64,000 nucleotides of DNA from Prevotella pectinovora (GTDB lineage: Bacteria > Bacteroidota > Bacteroidia > Bacteroidales > Bacteroidaceae). The notes beneath the pieces are model-generated. The model was not told the origin of the DNA and did no database searches. It saw only the letters and a program-made list of their open reading frames with translations. The stretch lies in contig NZ_JXQI01000021.1 in assembly GCF_000834015.1 (NCBI RefSeq), forward strand, positions 1 to 64,000, given 5' to 3'. A program made the position numbers and the translations under genes. This document shows positions 43,601-52,316 of this stretch, piece after piece; the first letter of the stretch is position 1; each line of letters starts with the position of its first letter.

Positions 43601-45316
43601 ATGAGACCAATTCTATTTTTCTCACTCGCAGCAGCCCTCGCCGCCACGACAACAGCGACGGCACAGGAGAACAACGACGACAAGTTCGTTGTAAGCGGTA
43701 GTATCCAGAGCGATGTCATCATTCCTCAGGAGGATACCGAAATCGGGGCAAAGAAATACAACGAGTGGGCTCTTACTAATACCTATGCCGATATTGCGGC
43801 ACGTAGCAACCACCTCGATGCCGGACTCCGTTTCGAGTTCACAAAGCATCCGCTGCCAGGTTATGCCGACACAGACAAGAGCTTCAAGGGATGGGGCGTG
43901 CCAAACTTCTATATCAAGACACACTTCGACAAATTCGACCTTACGCTCGGTACTTTTTATGAGCAGTTCGGTTCGGGCTTCATCCTCCGCACATACGAGG
44001 AGAGAAGTCTCGGTATCGACAACTCGCTGCTCGGAGGCAAGCTCGTGCTGCGCCCTGCAAAGGGAGTTCAGATCAAGGCACTCTCGGGAAAGCAGCGCCA
44101 CTACTGGAAGTGGAACGACGCATGGGTGACAGGCGGTGACCTGGAGCTCAGCCTCGACCAGTGGTTCCGTGGCTTCCAGGAAAACAATACATACCTCACA
44201 CTCGGTGCATCATGGGTGAACAAGTATGAGTCGGCAGACGAAGACAACGTTATGGTGCCCGGAGCTTCATACAAGCTCAAGTTCCCGTCAACGGTAAACG
44301 CATTCGACGTGCGTGCCAACCTGCAGACAGGCGACTTCTCGTTCCTCGCCGAATATGCGTGGAAGACCCAGGACCCATCATTCGAGAACAAGTATGTCTA
44401 CCGCACCGGCCGCGTAGGAATGCTCTCTGCTTCTTACTCACGCAATGGATTCAGCGTGCTGGCTCAGGCAAAGCGCTCTGACAATATGGGATTCCGCAGC
44501 GCACGCAGCGTGACAGGACTCTCGTCGAACATCAACAACCTGCCTGCATTCACAATGGAGCAGACATACACCCTCGCAGCTCTCTATCCTTATGCCACAC
44601 GCTCCGACGGCGAGTGGGCTTTCCAGGGAGAAATCGGATACAAGTTCAAGGGCAGATACGCTCCAAGCTTCAAGCTCAACTATTCTCACGTGTTCGACAT
44701 CGACAAGAACTTCAGCAAGGGTCCTCACTATGACGGATACGGATATGGCTCAAATGGTTATGGTTCGGCATTCTGGAAGATAGGCAAGTCGTTCTACCGC
44801 GACTTCAACATCCAGTATGAGCAGAAGTACAGCCGTGACTTCAAGCTCAACTTCATGTATATGAACCAGTATTACAACAACGACGTGCTCACGGCAATCG
44901 AGCGTGAAGACGGTGCACACGTCGGCGACGTGCTCAACCACATCTTCATCGCTGACGCCAAGTGGAAGATGACTCGCAAGATGACTCTCCGCGGTGAGGC
45001 TCAGTATATGAAGTCTTCTGACGGCAAGGACTATCAGATATTCAAGTGGAACTCAAACGGCGCACAGGGCGACTGGATCAGCGGACTGCTCGAGCTCTCT
45101 GTACTTCCAAACTGGATGTTCACTGTATCTGACCTCTACAATGCCGGTGAGACAAAGCACCACTATTATATGGGATCCGTGACATTCAACTATGGTGCAC
45201 ATCGCCTGCAGGTGGGTTACGGACGTACACGCGCCGGATTCAACTGTACTGGTGGCGTCTGCCGCTATGTGCCAGCAAGCAAGGGCGTAACATTGTCGTA
45301 TAACTATAACTTCTAA
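43601..45316 (+). CDS. DUF6029 family outer-membrane protein
   Basis: The 571-residue protein has a signal peptide (residues 1-21, ending TATAQ). Its body is made of alternating beta strands rich in aromatic residues (for example TYADIAARSNHLDAGLRFEF), ending in Phe (SYNYNF). This is typical of an outer-membrane beta barrel. The sequence fits the Bacteroidetes DUF6029 family, whose role is not established. It begins 65 bp after the terminator of the TlpA-like gene and is followed, after only 5 bp, by an Omp28-type lipoprotein gene, suggesting that the two products work together at the outer membrane. Confidence 0.85.
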   Translation: MRPILFFSLAAALAATTTATAQENNDDKFVVSGSIQSDVIIPQEDTEIGAKKYNEWALTNTYADIAARSNHLDAGLRFEFTKHPLPGYADTDKSFKGWGVPNFYIKTHFDKFDLTLGTFYEQFGSGFILRTYEERSLGIDNSLLGGKLVLRPAKGVQIKALSGKQRHYWKWNDAWVTGGDLELSLDQWFRGFQENNTYLTLGASWVNKYESADEDNVMVPGASYKLKFPSTVNAFDVRANLQTGDFSFLAEYAWKTQDPSFENKYVYRTGRVGMLSASYSRNGFSVLAQAKRSDNMGFRSARSVTGLSSNINNLPAFTMEQTYTLAALYPYATRSDGEWAFQGEIGYKFKGRYAPSFKLNYSHVFDIDKNFSKGPHYDGYGYGSNGYGSAFWKIGKSFYRDFNIQYEQKYSRDFKLNFMYMNQYYNNDVLTAIEREDGAHVGDVLNHIFIADAKWKMTRKMTLRGEAQYMKSSDGKDYQIFKWNSNGAQGDWISGLLELSVLPNWMFTVSDLYNAGETKHHYYMGSVTFNYGAHRLQVGYGRTRAGFNCTGGVCRYVPASKGVTLSYNYNF

Positions 45317-45321
45317 ATCTC

Positions 45322-46143
45322 ATGAAACTAAAGAATATTCTATATAGCTCGGCAGTAGTTGCCGTTGCGGCTCTCTTCACGGCATGTTCTGACATCGACG
45401 AGAACGAGCGCTTCGAATACGTTAAGCCTGCATCAGTAAACCGTGCCGTGCTCATCGAGGACTTCACAGGCCAGAACTGTGTTTACTGCCCTAACGGAAC
45501 TGAAATCATCGAAGGTCTCCTCAAGCAGTATGGCGAGGATCACATCATCGCTGTTGGTATGCACAGCGGTCCGCTCGGATTCAAGGGCAGCAAGAAATAT
45601 GTAGGTCTCAAGACCGACATCGCTGATACATACTATAACGCATGGGGCGTGACAACACAGCCTACTGCTACTATCAACCGTTCTGTAGTGCTCTCCGACT
45701 ATACCAAGTGGGGAGCAGCAGTGGCTATTGAGCTGCAGAAGGAAGCCAAGCTTTCGCTCAACTTGACAAATACTTATGACGAGGCTTCTCGTCAGCTCAC
45801 TATCAACGTTGAGGCTTACGGCACTGACGGCAATACCGACGGCAAGCTCACCGTATGGCTGCTCGAAGATGGTGTGAAGGCTTATCAGAAGGACCAGAGC
45901 GGATATAACTACGACTATATCCACAACCACGTGTTCCGTGCCAACGTTACCGCTGACGCATGGGGTGATGCAATCTCCGTGAAAGAGGGCGTGAAAAGCG
46001 AGAAGAGCTACACCTACACTCTGCCCGAGGAATGGAATGCCGATAACGTCAGTGTAGTGGCTTTCGTCAACGGTGCCGACAACCACAACGTGGAGCAGGT
46101 GACCAAGAAGGCAATCAAGCCACAGTCATTGTTGACAAAGTAA
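45322..46143 (+). CDS. Omp28-type lipoprotein with CxxC
   Basis: The 273-residue protein has a lipoprotein signal (AALFTAC, Cys at about residue 21) and a thioredoxin-like N-terminal region. Its CxxC motif is in EDFTGQNCVYCPNGTE near residues 51-56, followed by an Ig-like C-terminal part. It matches the Omp28-related group, first described as a Porphyromonas gingivalis outer-membrane protein. The gene starts 5 bp after the DUF6029 barrel gene. The CxxC suggests redox chemistry or metal/disulfide handling at the cell surface, but activity is unproven. Confidence 0.88.
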   Translation: MKLKNILYSSAVVAVAALFTACSDIDENERFEYVKPASVNRAVLIEDFTGQNCVYCPNGTEIIEGLLKQYGEDHIIAVGMHSGPLGFKGSKKYVGLKTDIADTYYNAWGVTTQPTATINRSVVLSDYTKWGAAVAIELQKEAKLSLNLTNTYDEASRQLTINVEAYGTDGNTDGKLTVWLLEDGVKAYQKDQSGYNYDYIHNHVFRANVTADAWGDAISVKEGVKSEKSYTYTLPEEWNADNVSVVAFVNGADNHNVEQVTKKAIKPQSLLTK

Positions 46144-46153
46144 TTTATCCTCA

Positions 46154-46178
46154 GGGAGTCCGGAAATTCCGGACTTCC
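46154..46178 (+). terminator. Stable hairpin between two exported-protein genes
   Basis: GGGAGTCCGGAA and TTCCGGACTTCC form a near-perfect 12-bp inverted repeat 10 bases after the Omp28 lipoprotein stop. There is no T tract, so it may be a processing or partial termination site. Confidence 0.4.
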
Positions 46179-46252
46179 ATATATGCTTTGAGCCGACAGG
46201 TCGCTCAGGGCACTTCAAATACAAAACCGATTAAAATCAAAAAAAGAAAAAT

Positions 46253-46942
46253 ATGAAATCATTTAAGACCCTTTTGTTGGCTGGTTTGAGCCTCATGGCT
46301 TTCACTACAGTCTATGCGCAGGAGGAAGAGGAGGTGGAGACAGACCTCACTACCCTGCAGTTTGTTGACGCTGACGGCAATGTAATCGCTGACGGCGCAA
46401 CCGTAAACTTTGCTCCTACAGATCCAGAGGAGACCCCTGGAGGCTTTGAAATCAAGCCGGGAATCTTTGTAGAGAATCTTACAGACGAGCCGGTGTATAC
46501 AGCTGCACAGGTTAATATTACTGCAATGAGCAGTGGTTCTTTGATGTGCTGCTTCCCTGCGAACTGCTATAATAAGTTTGAGCTTGAAGAATTTACAACC
46601 GATCCTTCAGAGCCTATCCAGGCAAAGGCAAAGCACAGTCTCAATACAGAATGGTATGCTGAGGCATATGGTTCTTGCACTGCTTCTTTCCAGTTGAAGA
46701 TTTATGAGGCGACACTTGCTCCGGGTCAGTTCGTTCCTACCAAGGTCCTCAGAGCCAACGGTCCTAAGATCACTGTAAACTTCATCTACAATGACCCTGC
46801 AAGCATCAACGGCGTTTCCAACGACGGTGCGAAGGCAGTAGCATTCTTCAATGCAAACGGTCAGCAGATCAACAACCTGCAGAAGGGCTTGAACTTCATC
46901 AAGTATTCTAACGGCAAGACAGTGAAGACTGTTATAAAATAA
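46253..46942 (+). CDS. Hypothetical secreted protein with sorting-like C-terminus
   Basis: I do not recognise a named family. The 229-residue protein has a signal peptide (residues 1-22, ending VYAQ), an acidic stretch (EEEEVETD) and a beta-rich middle with four cysteines (MCCFPANC and GSC). Its C-terminal 35 residues (FFNANGQQINNLQKGLNFIKY...) have the shape of a type IX secretion-type sorting domain: GQQ-V turn, KGLNFIK, then a basic strand. The next gene's product ends in a similar tail. Secretion or surface attachment is inferred from this alone. Confidence 0.75.
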   Translation: MKSFKTLLLAGLSLMAFTTVYAQEEEEVETDLTTLQFVDADGNVIADGATVNFAPTDPEETPGGFEIKPGIFVENLTDEPVYTAAQVNITAMSSGSLMCCFPANCYNKFELEEFTTDPSEPIQAKAKHSLNTEWYAEAYGSCTASFQLKIYEATLAPGQFVPTKVLRANGPKITVNFIYNDPASINGVSNDGAKAVAFFNANGQQINNLQKGLNFIKYSNGKTVKTVIK

Positions 46943-46982
46943 TCATCCGGAAATATTCAATAACAATTAAATTTAATAGAAC

Positions 46983-48944
46983 ATGAAAAAAGTTTTACTT
47001 TCTATGGTTGCTCTTCTCATGTCTACATTCACTTTTGCACAGGTGAATGGAGCATTGAAGCTGGAGCGCAACGCTACACCTGCAAAGGTGGCTGTCAAGG
47101 CATCGCCAAGAAAAGCCCTTGCTGACGGTCAGCGTTATCTCGGTTATTACTCATCAGACAATTTCGGTCAGCCTGGTTTGGGTATCGCTAATTTAGGAGC
47201 TTATGAGAGATGTAAGGCAGTCACAGCAATGAGTGCTGATTTCCTCAAGCCTTTCGTGGGTATGAAGGTTGTAGGTATCAGATATGCCGTCCTGGCTTCT
47301 AACTTGGTATCTAAAGTGATGCTCGGTGATTGTGAGTTCACAAGCCAGGGCGTAGGATTCGGCGATGAGGTCCTCTTGAGCAAGGACGTTACTTCTTCAA
47401 ATGCGGGCTGGAACACAGTGATGTTCGATGCTCCTTACACTATTCCTGCCAACACCGCTCTCTACGCAGGATTCCAGTACAACCAGAAGGCTGATAAGCA
47501 GGGTGGTTATTTCACAAGTGAGTGCTATCCTCTCTCTCTCATCAACGAGGGCGTAACAGGAAATCCTCTTTATATTTATACCGACGTTCCAGCAAGTAAA
47601 GGCGGTAACGGTGAGGGATGGTATAACTTCGGCGCTGACTTCGGTAACATCTGTATTCAGCTCATCGTTGAGGGACAGCCGGCTGGCAACTTCCTCTCTC
47701 CAGTTCAGTTGGATGAATTCCAGACTGTAGTAGGCAAGACAAAGAACGTTGAGGTTCTCTTCCAGAATGTATGCAACGGCTCTCTGAGCAGCTACTCTTA
47801 TACATATACTCAGAATGGTGTCACATCTGCAGAGCAGACTGTTGATCTCGCAGCAAACACTATTGAGACTATCGTGAAGATTCCTGTTCCGATTGAAGGC
47901 GCTGCCGCTCCTGGCAAATACGATTTCACTCTGAACATCACAAAGGTGAACAATGTTGAGAACGCTGCTGCCGTTACTTCTATCAAGAGCAAGAACGAGA
48001 CAATGGCAAAGGATTTCAAGCCTGTTGTAGTTATGGAGGAATACACAGGTTCTACATGTCAGTTCTGCCCACGTGGTATTGTTGGTATGGAGAAGGCTGC
48101 CAAGACCTTCGGCGACCAGTTCATCGGTATCGGTATCCACCAGTATGACCGCTCAGACCCAATGTACACAGCTAACTGGGCTAACCTCAGTTGGCAGGGT
48201 GCTCCTGGTTGCAAACTCAACCGCAACGGAAGCCAGATAGACCCATATTATGGTTCAGAGACAAGCATCTGCGACGATATCGCAGCTCTTCTCACCAAGA
48301 TTCCTGCAGCTTCACTTACTGTAAAGGGTGAGTGGGGTGCTGAAGATGACGGTACTATCAACGCAACAGCCACTGTTGAGGCACAGACTGAAAAGGAATA
48401 CCAGCTCGTATTCGCTGTTACAGCAGACAACGTGAAGGGCGAGGGCAATCTCTGGTCACAGACAAACGGCTTCTCAAAGAAGGCAGGCCAGTTCACATAC
48501 GAGTCTCTCCCAGAGGATATGCAGTTCCTTTACAACGAGCCAATCTACTACTATCCCGCATTCAACGAAGTGCTCGTAGCAAGCTCTTATGTTCGTACAC
48601 TCAACAAGTGTGCTAACGTTAAGGTTCCTGCAGAGGGTACAGTGGATGGTACATACCAGCTCCAGATGCCTGTTACAAACAAGACTCTCCTGCCGGCTAT
48701 CGACAAGGACCAGCTCAACATCATCGCTTTCGTTATCGATCCAACTACAAAGAAGATCGTCAACGGTGCCAAGGCTAAGCTCCCGACATGGGTAACAGCA
48801 GTGAAGGGTGTTAAGACCAATGATGTAAACGCTGTTGAGGTAGCTCGCTACACAATGGACGGACGTCAGGTTTCTGCTCCTGTAAAAGGCATCAACCTCG
48901 TGAAGATGTCTGACGGCACAACACAGAAGGTGCTCGTAAAGTAA
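46983..48944 (+). CDS. Large Omp28-related secreted protein
   Basis: The 653-residue protein has a signal peptide (residues 1-19, ending FTFAQ) and a beta-rich first half. An Omp28/thioredoxin-like domain begins near residue 345, with the CxxC in EEYTGSTCQFCPRGIVGME. A C-terminal tail (RYTMDGRQVSAPVKGINLVKM... to the end) resembles a type IX sorting domain. It is 40 bp after the smaller protein with a similar tail, so the pair probably share a transcript that ends at the terminator at 48976-49026. It is probably exported to the cell surface. Confidence 0.82.
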   Translation: MKKVLLSMVALLMSTFTFAQVNGALKLERNATPAKVAVKASPRKALADGQRYLGYYSSDNFGQPGLGIANLGAYERCKAVTAMSADFLKPFVGMKVVGIRYAVLASNLVSKVMLGDCEFTSQGVGFGDEVLLSKDVTSSNAGWNTVMFDAPYTIPANTALYAGFQYNQKADKQGGYFTSECYPLSLINEGVTGNPLYIYTDVPASKGGNGEGWYNFGADFGNICIQLIVEGQPAGNFLSPVQLDEFQTVVGKTKNVEVLFQNVCNGSLSSYSYTYTQNGVTSAEQTVDLAANTIETIVKIPVPIEGAAAPGKYDFTLNITKVNNVENAAAVTSIKSKNETMAKDFKPVVVMEEYTGSTCQFCPRGIVGMEKAAKTFGDQFIGIGIHQYDRSDPMYTANWANLSWQGAPGCKLNRNGSQIDPYYGSETSICDDIAALLTKIPAASLTVKGEWGAEDDGTINATATVEAQTEKEYQLVFAVTADNVKGEGNLWSQTNGFSKKAGQFTYESLPEDMQFLYNEPIYYYPAFNEVLVASSYVRTLNKCANVKVPAEGTVDGTYQLQMPVTNKTLLPAIDKDQLNIIAFVIDPTTKKIVNGAKAKLPTWVTAVKGVKTNDVNAVEVARYTMDGRQVSAPVKGINLVKMSDGTTQKVLVK

Positions 48945-48975
48945 TATCGCAGAGATAAAAATCTCCTTTATAGAT

Positions 48976-49026
48976 AATATGGAGTTGTGAAGGCGGTTCG
49001 CCGTTGGAGCAACTCCATATTTTTTG
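48976..49026 (+). terminator. Terminator after the Omp28-related gene
   Basis: AATATGGAGTTG pairs over 12 bp with CAACTCCATATT and is followed by T residues. The loop carries a further AAGGCGGTTCGCCGTT hairpin. The rest of the spacer to 49203 shows only a short TGACGGTTAATGACCGT palindrome. Confidence 0.85.
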
Positions 49027-49203
49027 TCTTCATAAAACATTTACATTTGACGGTTAATGACCGTTTGGGAATTGTCCAATCCGTTGCCCACGTCTATTTA
49101 TCGTATTGTCAATGGTTTCCGAGTTGAAACTTGCGAAAGTTAAGTGACTTTATTGAATAATGGGTTAAAATCTCTAAATAAGCAGGGGTAATGCGATTAG
49201 TTT

Positions 49204-49236
49204 TTTGTGTATTTCGATAAATACCTATATCTTTGC
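49204..49236 (+). promoter_or_regulatory. Promoter of the tRNA-Gly/tRNA-Leu unit
   Basis: TTTG (49204-49207), 20 bases, TATCTTTGC (49228-49236): an exact consensus promoter starting transcription about 6 bases before tRNA-Gly. Confidence 0.85.
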
Positions 49237-49245
49237 AAGGCTTTT

Positions 49246-49321
49246 GCGGAAATAGCTCAGTTGGTAGAGCACAACCTTGCCAAGGTTGGGGTCGCGGGTC
49301 CGAGTCCCGTTTTCCGCTCCA
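49246..49321 (+). tRNA. tRNA-Gly (GCC)
   Basis: The acceptor stem is GCGGAAA/TTTCCGC. The anticodon loop TTGCCAA gives GCC, and the T loop is GTCCGAGTC. The discriminator T is followed by an encoded CCA (49319-49321), unlike tRNA-Gln in this window. Confidence 0.95.
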
Positions 49322-49327
49322 GAAGAT

Positions 49328-49413
49328 GCCGCAATGGTGGAATTGGTAGACACGAGGGACTTAAAATCCCTTGGCCAGGAATGGCCGTGCGGGTTCGAGT
49401 CCCGCTCGCGGCA
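49328..49413 (+). tRNA. tRNA-Leu (TAA)
   Basis: An 86-base cloverleaf with the long variable arm of a class II tRNA. The anticodon loop CTTAAAA gives TAA. The acceptor is GCCGCAA/TCGCGGC with one A-C mismatch. The gene follows tRNA-Gly after 6 bases on the same transcript. Confidence 0.94.
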
Positions 49414-49473
49414 CATATTTAATATCACATTTAGCGTTATAATTATAACACTTTTCTTTATATCTTTATCAGT

Positions 49474-51153
49474 ATGCAAAAGAATGTAGTATTGTTCATG
49501 TCAGCAGCAGCGTTACTCGCGCTTTCTTCATGTTCATCTAAATTAGGTGCATTGAGCGCTGACAATTTTAGTGTTAATCCCAACCCGCTCGAAACAGAAG
49601 CAGGTAAGGTGCCAACAACAATCAACGGCAAATTCCCGGAAAAGTATATGAAGAAGAAGGCTGTTGTTACCGTAACTCCAGAGCTGCGCTATGCCGACGG
49701 CAAGACAGCAAAGGGCAACGGAGCTACTTTCCAGGGAGAGAAAGTGGCAGGCAACAACCAGACAATCCAGTATAAGGTTGGTGGAAACTACACAATGAAC
49801 ACCAGCTTCGACTACGTGCCGGAGATGCAGAAGAGCGACCTCTATCTCACCTTCGACGCTTACGTAGGCAAGAAGAAAGTAAACGTGCCTGAAGTTAAGG
49901 TAGCCACAGGCGTTATCTCAACATCAGAGTTCTACAAGAAGACACTCGCCAGCGACGGTGCCTGCATCGCGCCAGACTCATTCCAGAGAGTGAAGGCTCA
50001 GAAGCAGGAGGCAGAAATCAAGTTCCTCATCAACCAGGCTAACCTGCGCAAGAGCGAGATGAAGAACAACTCAGTGAAGGAGTTCGTTCAGATGCTCAAG
50101 AAGATCAACCGCGACAAAGAGGGACTCAACATCAAGAACGTGGAAGTTGCAGCTTACGCTTCTCCAGAGGGTGGCGTGAAGTTCAACGACAAGCTCGCAA
50201 GCAAGCGTCAGAACACATCAGAGAAGTATGTCAAGCAGACTCTGAAGAAGACAAAGGTGAACACCGATGTGGATGCAAGATATACAGCACAGGACTGGGA
50301 CGGATTCCAGAAGCTTGTTGCAGCGTCTAACCTCCAGGACAAGGACGTAATCCTCCGCGTGCTCTCTATGTATCAGGACCCACAGGAGCGCGAGCAGCAG
50401 ATCAGAAACATGTCTGCCGGTTTCCGTGAGCTCGCTGACGGTATCCTGCCGGAGTTGCGCCGTTCACGTCTCATCATCAACTACGAGACAATCGGACGCA
50501 GCGACGACCAGATCAAGGAGCAGTACAATGCTGACCCAACCAAGCTCAGCGCCGACGAGCTTCTCTATGCTGCAGCTCTTGAGGACAACGCTGACAAGAA
50601 GGAGGCTATCTACAAGAAGACAGCAGAGATCTATCCTAACGACAACAGAGCATTCAACAACGTTGCCGCTCTGGAGTTTGCAAAGGGTAACAACGACGCT
50701 GCCAAGGAATATCTCGAAAAGGCTGTAAACGCAAAGAGCGACGCTGCCGAGGCTAATGCCAACAAGGGTCTTGTAGCTCTGCTCGAGGGTAACACCGCAG
50801 AGGCACAGAACCACATCGCCAAGGCTACCGGCGCCAACGACCTGAACAAGGCTCTCGGTGCTCTCAACATCGCCAACGGCAAATATGCACAGGCTGAGCA
50901 GAACTTCAACGGAGTGAACAGCAACACCGCTGCTTTGGCACAGATTCTGAACAAGAACTATGCTGGCGCTATCTCTACTCTCAACGGAGTGAAGAACAAG
51001 ACTGGCGTGACAGACTACCTGCTCGCTATCGCCAACGCACGTCAGGGCAACAACGATGCTGCTTCTTCATATCTGAAGAGCGCGCTGCAGAAGGATCCAA
51101 GCCTGGCTTCATACGCAGCAAACGACCTCGAGCTGATCAATGTCAGCAAGTAA
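49474..51153 (+). CDS. TPR-repeat lipoprotein
   Basis: The 559-residue protein has a lipoprotein signal (LLALSSC, Cys at about residue 20). An N-terminal beta-rich region (residues 25-165) precedes a middle region with an OmpA-like appearance (EIKFLINQANLRKSEMKN, VEVAAYASPEGG near residues 225-240). The C-terminal part (about 370-559) is made of tetratricopeptide-type helices (AIYKKTAEIYPNDNRAFNNVAALEFAKGNNDAAKEYLEKAV). It is probably an outer-membrane lipoprotein that binds peptidoglycan or partner proteins. It starts only 60 bp after tRNA-Leu with no terminator in between, so it may be read from the tRNA promoter. A terminator follows at 51192-51243. Confidence 0.85.
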   Translation: MQKNVVLFMSAAALLALSSCSSKLGALSADNFSVNPNPLETEAGKVPTTINGKFPEKYMKKKAVVTVTPELRYADGKTAKGNGATFQGEKVAGNNQTIQYKVGGNYTMNTSFDYVPEMQKSDLYLTFDAYVGKKKVNVPEVKVATGVISTSEFYKKTLASDGACIAPDSFQRVKAQKQEAEIKFLINQANLRKSEMKNNSVKEFVQMLKKINRDKEGLNIKNVEVAAYASPEGGVKFNDKLASKRQNTSEKYVKQTLKKTKVNTDVDARYTAQDWDGFQKLVAASNLQDKDVILRVLSMYQDPQEREQQIRNMSAGFRELADGILPELRRSRLIINYETIGRSDDQIKEQYNADPTKLSADELLYAAALEDNADKKEAIYKKTAEIYPNDNRAFNNVAALEFAKGNNDAAKEYLEKAVNAKSDAAEANANKGLVALLEGNTAEAQNHIAKATGANDLNKALGALNIANGKYAQAEQNFNGVNSNTAALAQILNKNYAGAISTLNGVKNKTGVTDYLLAIANARQGNNDAASSYLKSALQKDPSLASYAANDLELINVSK

Positions 51154-51191
51154 GGTCATCGCTATGACAATATAATAAACTGATCATACAC

Positions 51192-51243
51192 AGAGGAGGA
51201 TGTAAGCAACATATCGTTTGTCTACACCCTCCTCTTTTTTTTA
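51192..51243 (+). terminator. Terminator between the TPR and thioredoxin-like genes
   Basis: AGAGGAGG pairs with CCTCCTCT and is followed by a run of T residues. The T tract ends about 10 bases before the next start codon (51254). Confidence 0.8.
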
Positions 51244-51253
51244 TTCCAAGAAA

Positions 51254-52246
51254 ATGAAACGCATACTCTATTTCTTCATCACCATCATGGCGATAGCCTT
51301 CACTGCCTGTTCCGGCAGAAAGGGATACTTCACCATTGAGGGTCGCTTCCTAAACATGAACCAGGGAGAACTCTATGTGTATAGCAACGACGGACTGACA
51401 AACGGCATCGACACCATAAAGGTGAACGGCGGACGATTCTCCCTCGACATTCCATGCAAGAGGAAGGGAACGCTGATGATCGTCTTCCCCAACTTCTCAG
51501 AGCAGCCCGTCTTTGCCGAACCCGGCAAGAGCGTAGACATAAAGGCGGACGCCTCACACCTGAAGCAGATGACAACCACCGGCACAAAGGACAACGAGCT
51601 GATGAGCGACTTCAGACAGGCGGTGGCATCTGCAAGTCCGCCAGAAACGGTGAAGATGGCAGAGACCTTCATCAAAGACAATCCGAAGTCGCAGGTGGCA
51701 ATATATCTGATGAACAAATATTTCGTATGCAGCGGAAACACCGAATACGTGAAGAAAGCCAAGGAGCTGCTTCCGTTGATAAACCAGCCTGACAACGGCG
51801 GACTCGTGAGGATGCAGCGCAACATCGACATGCTGCTCGCCTCATGCAAGGGAAACATGCTGCCGGCATTCAATGCCACTACGACCGACGGCAATTCCGT
51901 GAGCAATGCCACATTCAGAGGCAAGACAACGATAATATTCACATGGGCTTCGTGGAGCTTCGAGAGCGAGAACATGATGCGCCGTGTGAACACTGTCATC
52001 AACAACGCCGGCGGCAGCGTGGCTGCCCTGGGCATCAATGTAGATGCCAGCGCCAAGATATGCAGCAGGGTGATGAAGAACGAATCGCTGACTTATCCGT
52101 CGGTATGCGACGAACAGCTTTTTGAAAGCAAGCTTCTCTCGAAACTCGGACTGCATGCCGTGCCCGACAACATCATCGTGGGGGCCGACGGCAAGGTGGT
52201 GGCACGCAGCGTGCCGATAGACGAGATAGAACGTTATCTCAGATAA
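51254..52246 (+). CDS. Thioredoxin-fold lipoprotein lacking the CxxC
   Basis: The 330-residue protein has a lipoprotein signal (AIAFTAC, Cys near residue 18). A DUF4369-like N-terminal domain (YFTIEGRFLNMNQGELYVYSN) and a C-terminal thioredoxin/TlpA-like domain (about residues 200-330) follow. Where redox-active relatives have WCxxC, this one reads WASWSFESE, so both catalytic cysteines are gone and it cannot work as an ordinary oxidoreductase. I chose the ATG at 51254 because the frame before it crosses the terminator. Its product is probably anchored in the periplasm. Confidence 0.85.
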   Translation: MKRILYFFITIMAIAFTACSGRKGYFTIEGRFLNMNQGELYVYSNDGLTNGIDTIKVNGGRFSLDIPCKRKGTLMIVFPNFSEQPVFAEPGKSVDIKADASHLKQMTTTGTKDNELMSDFRQAVASASPPETVKMAETFIKDNPKSQVAIYLMNKYFVCSGNTEYVKKAKELLPLINQPDNGGLVRMQRNIDMLLASCKGNMLPAFNATTTDGNSVSNATFRGKTTIIFTWASWSFESENMMRRVNTVINNAGGSVAALGINVDASAKICSRVMKNESLTYPSVCDEQLFESKLLSKLGLHAVPDNIIVGADGKVVARSVPIDEIERYLR

Positions 52247-52316
52247 TGCAAAGCCCCCGATAGGCATACAACAGAATAGACATAAATACACTCACTACCC
52301 ATAAACCAGAAGACTA

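Noticed and set aside
49207..49489. Short frames on both strands across the two tRNAs
   Set aside because: These are frames through tRNA-Gly and tRNA-Leu, not protein genes.
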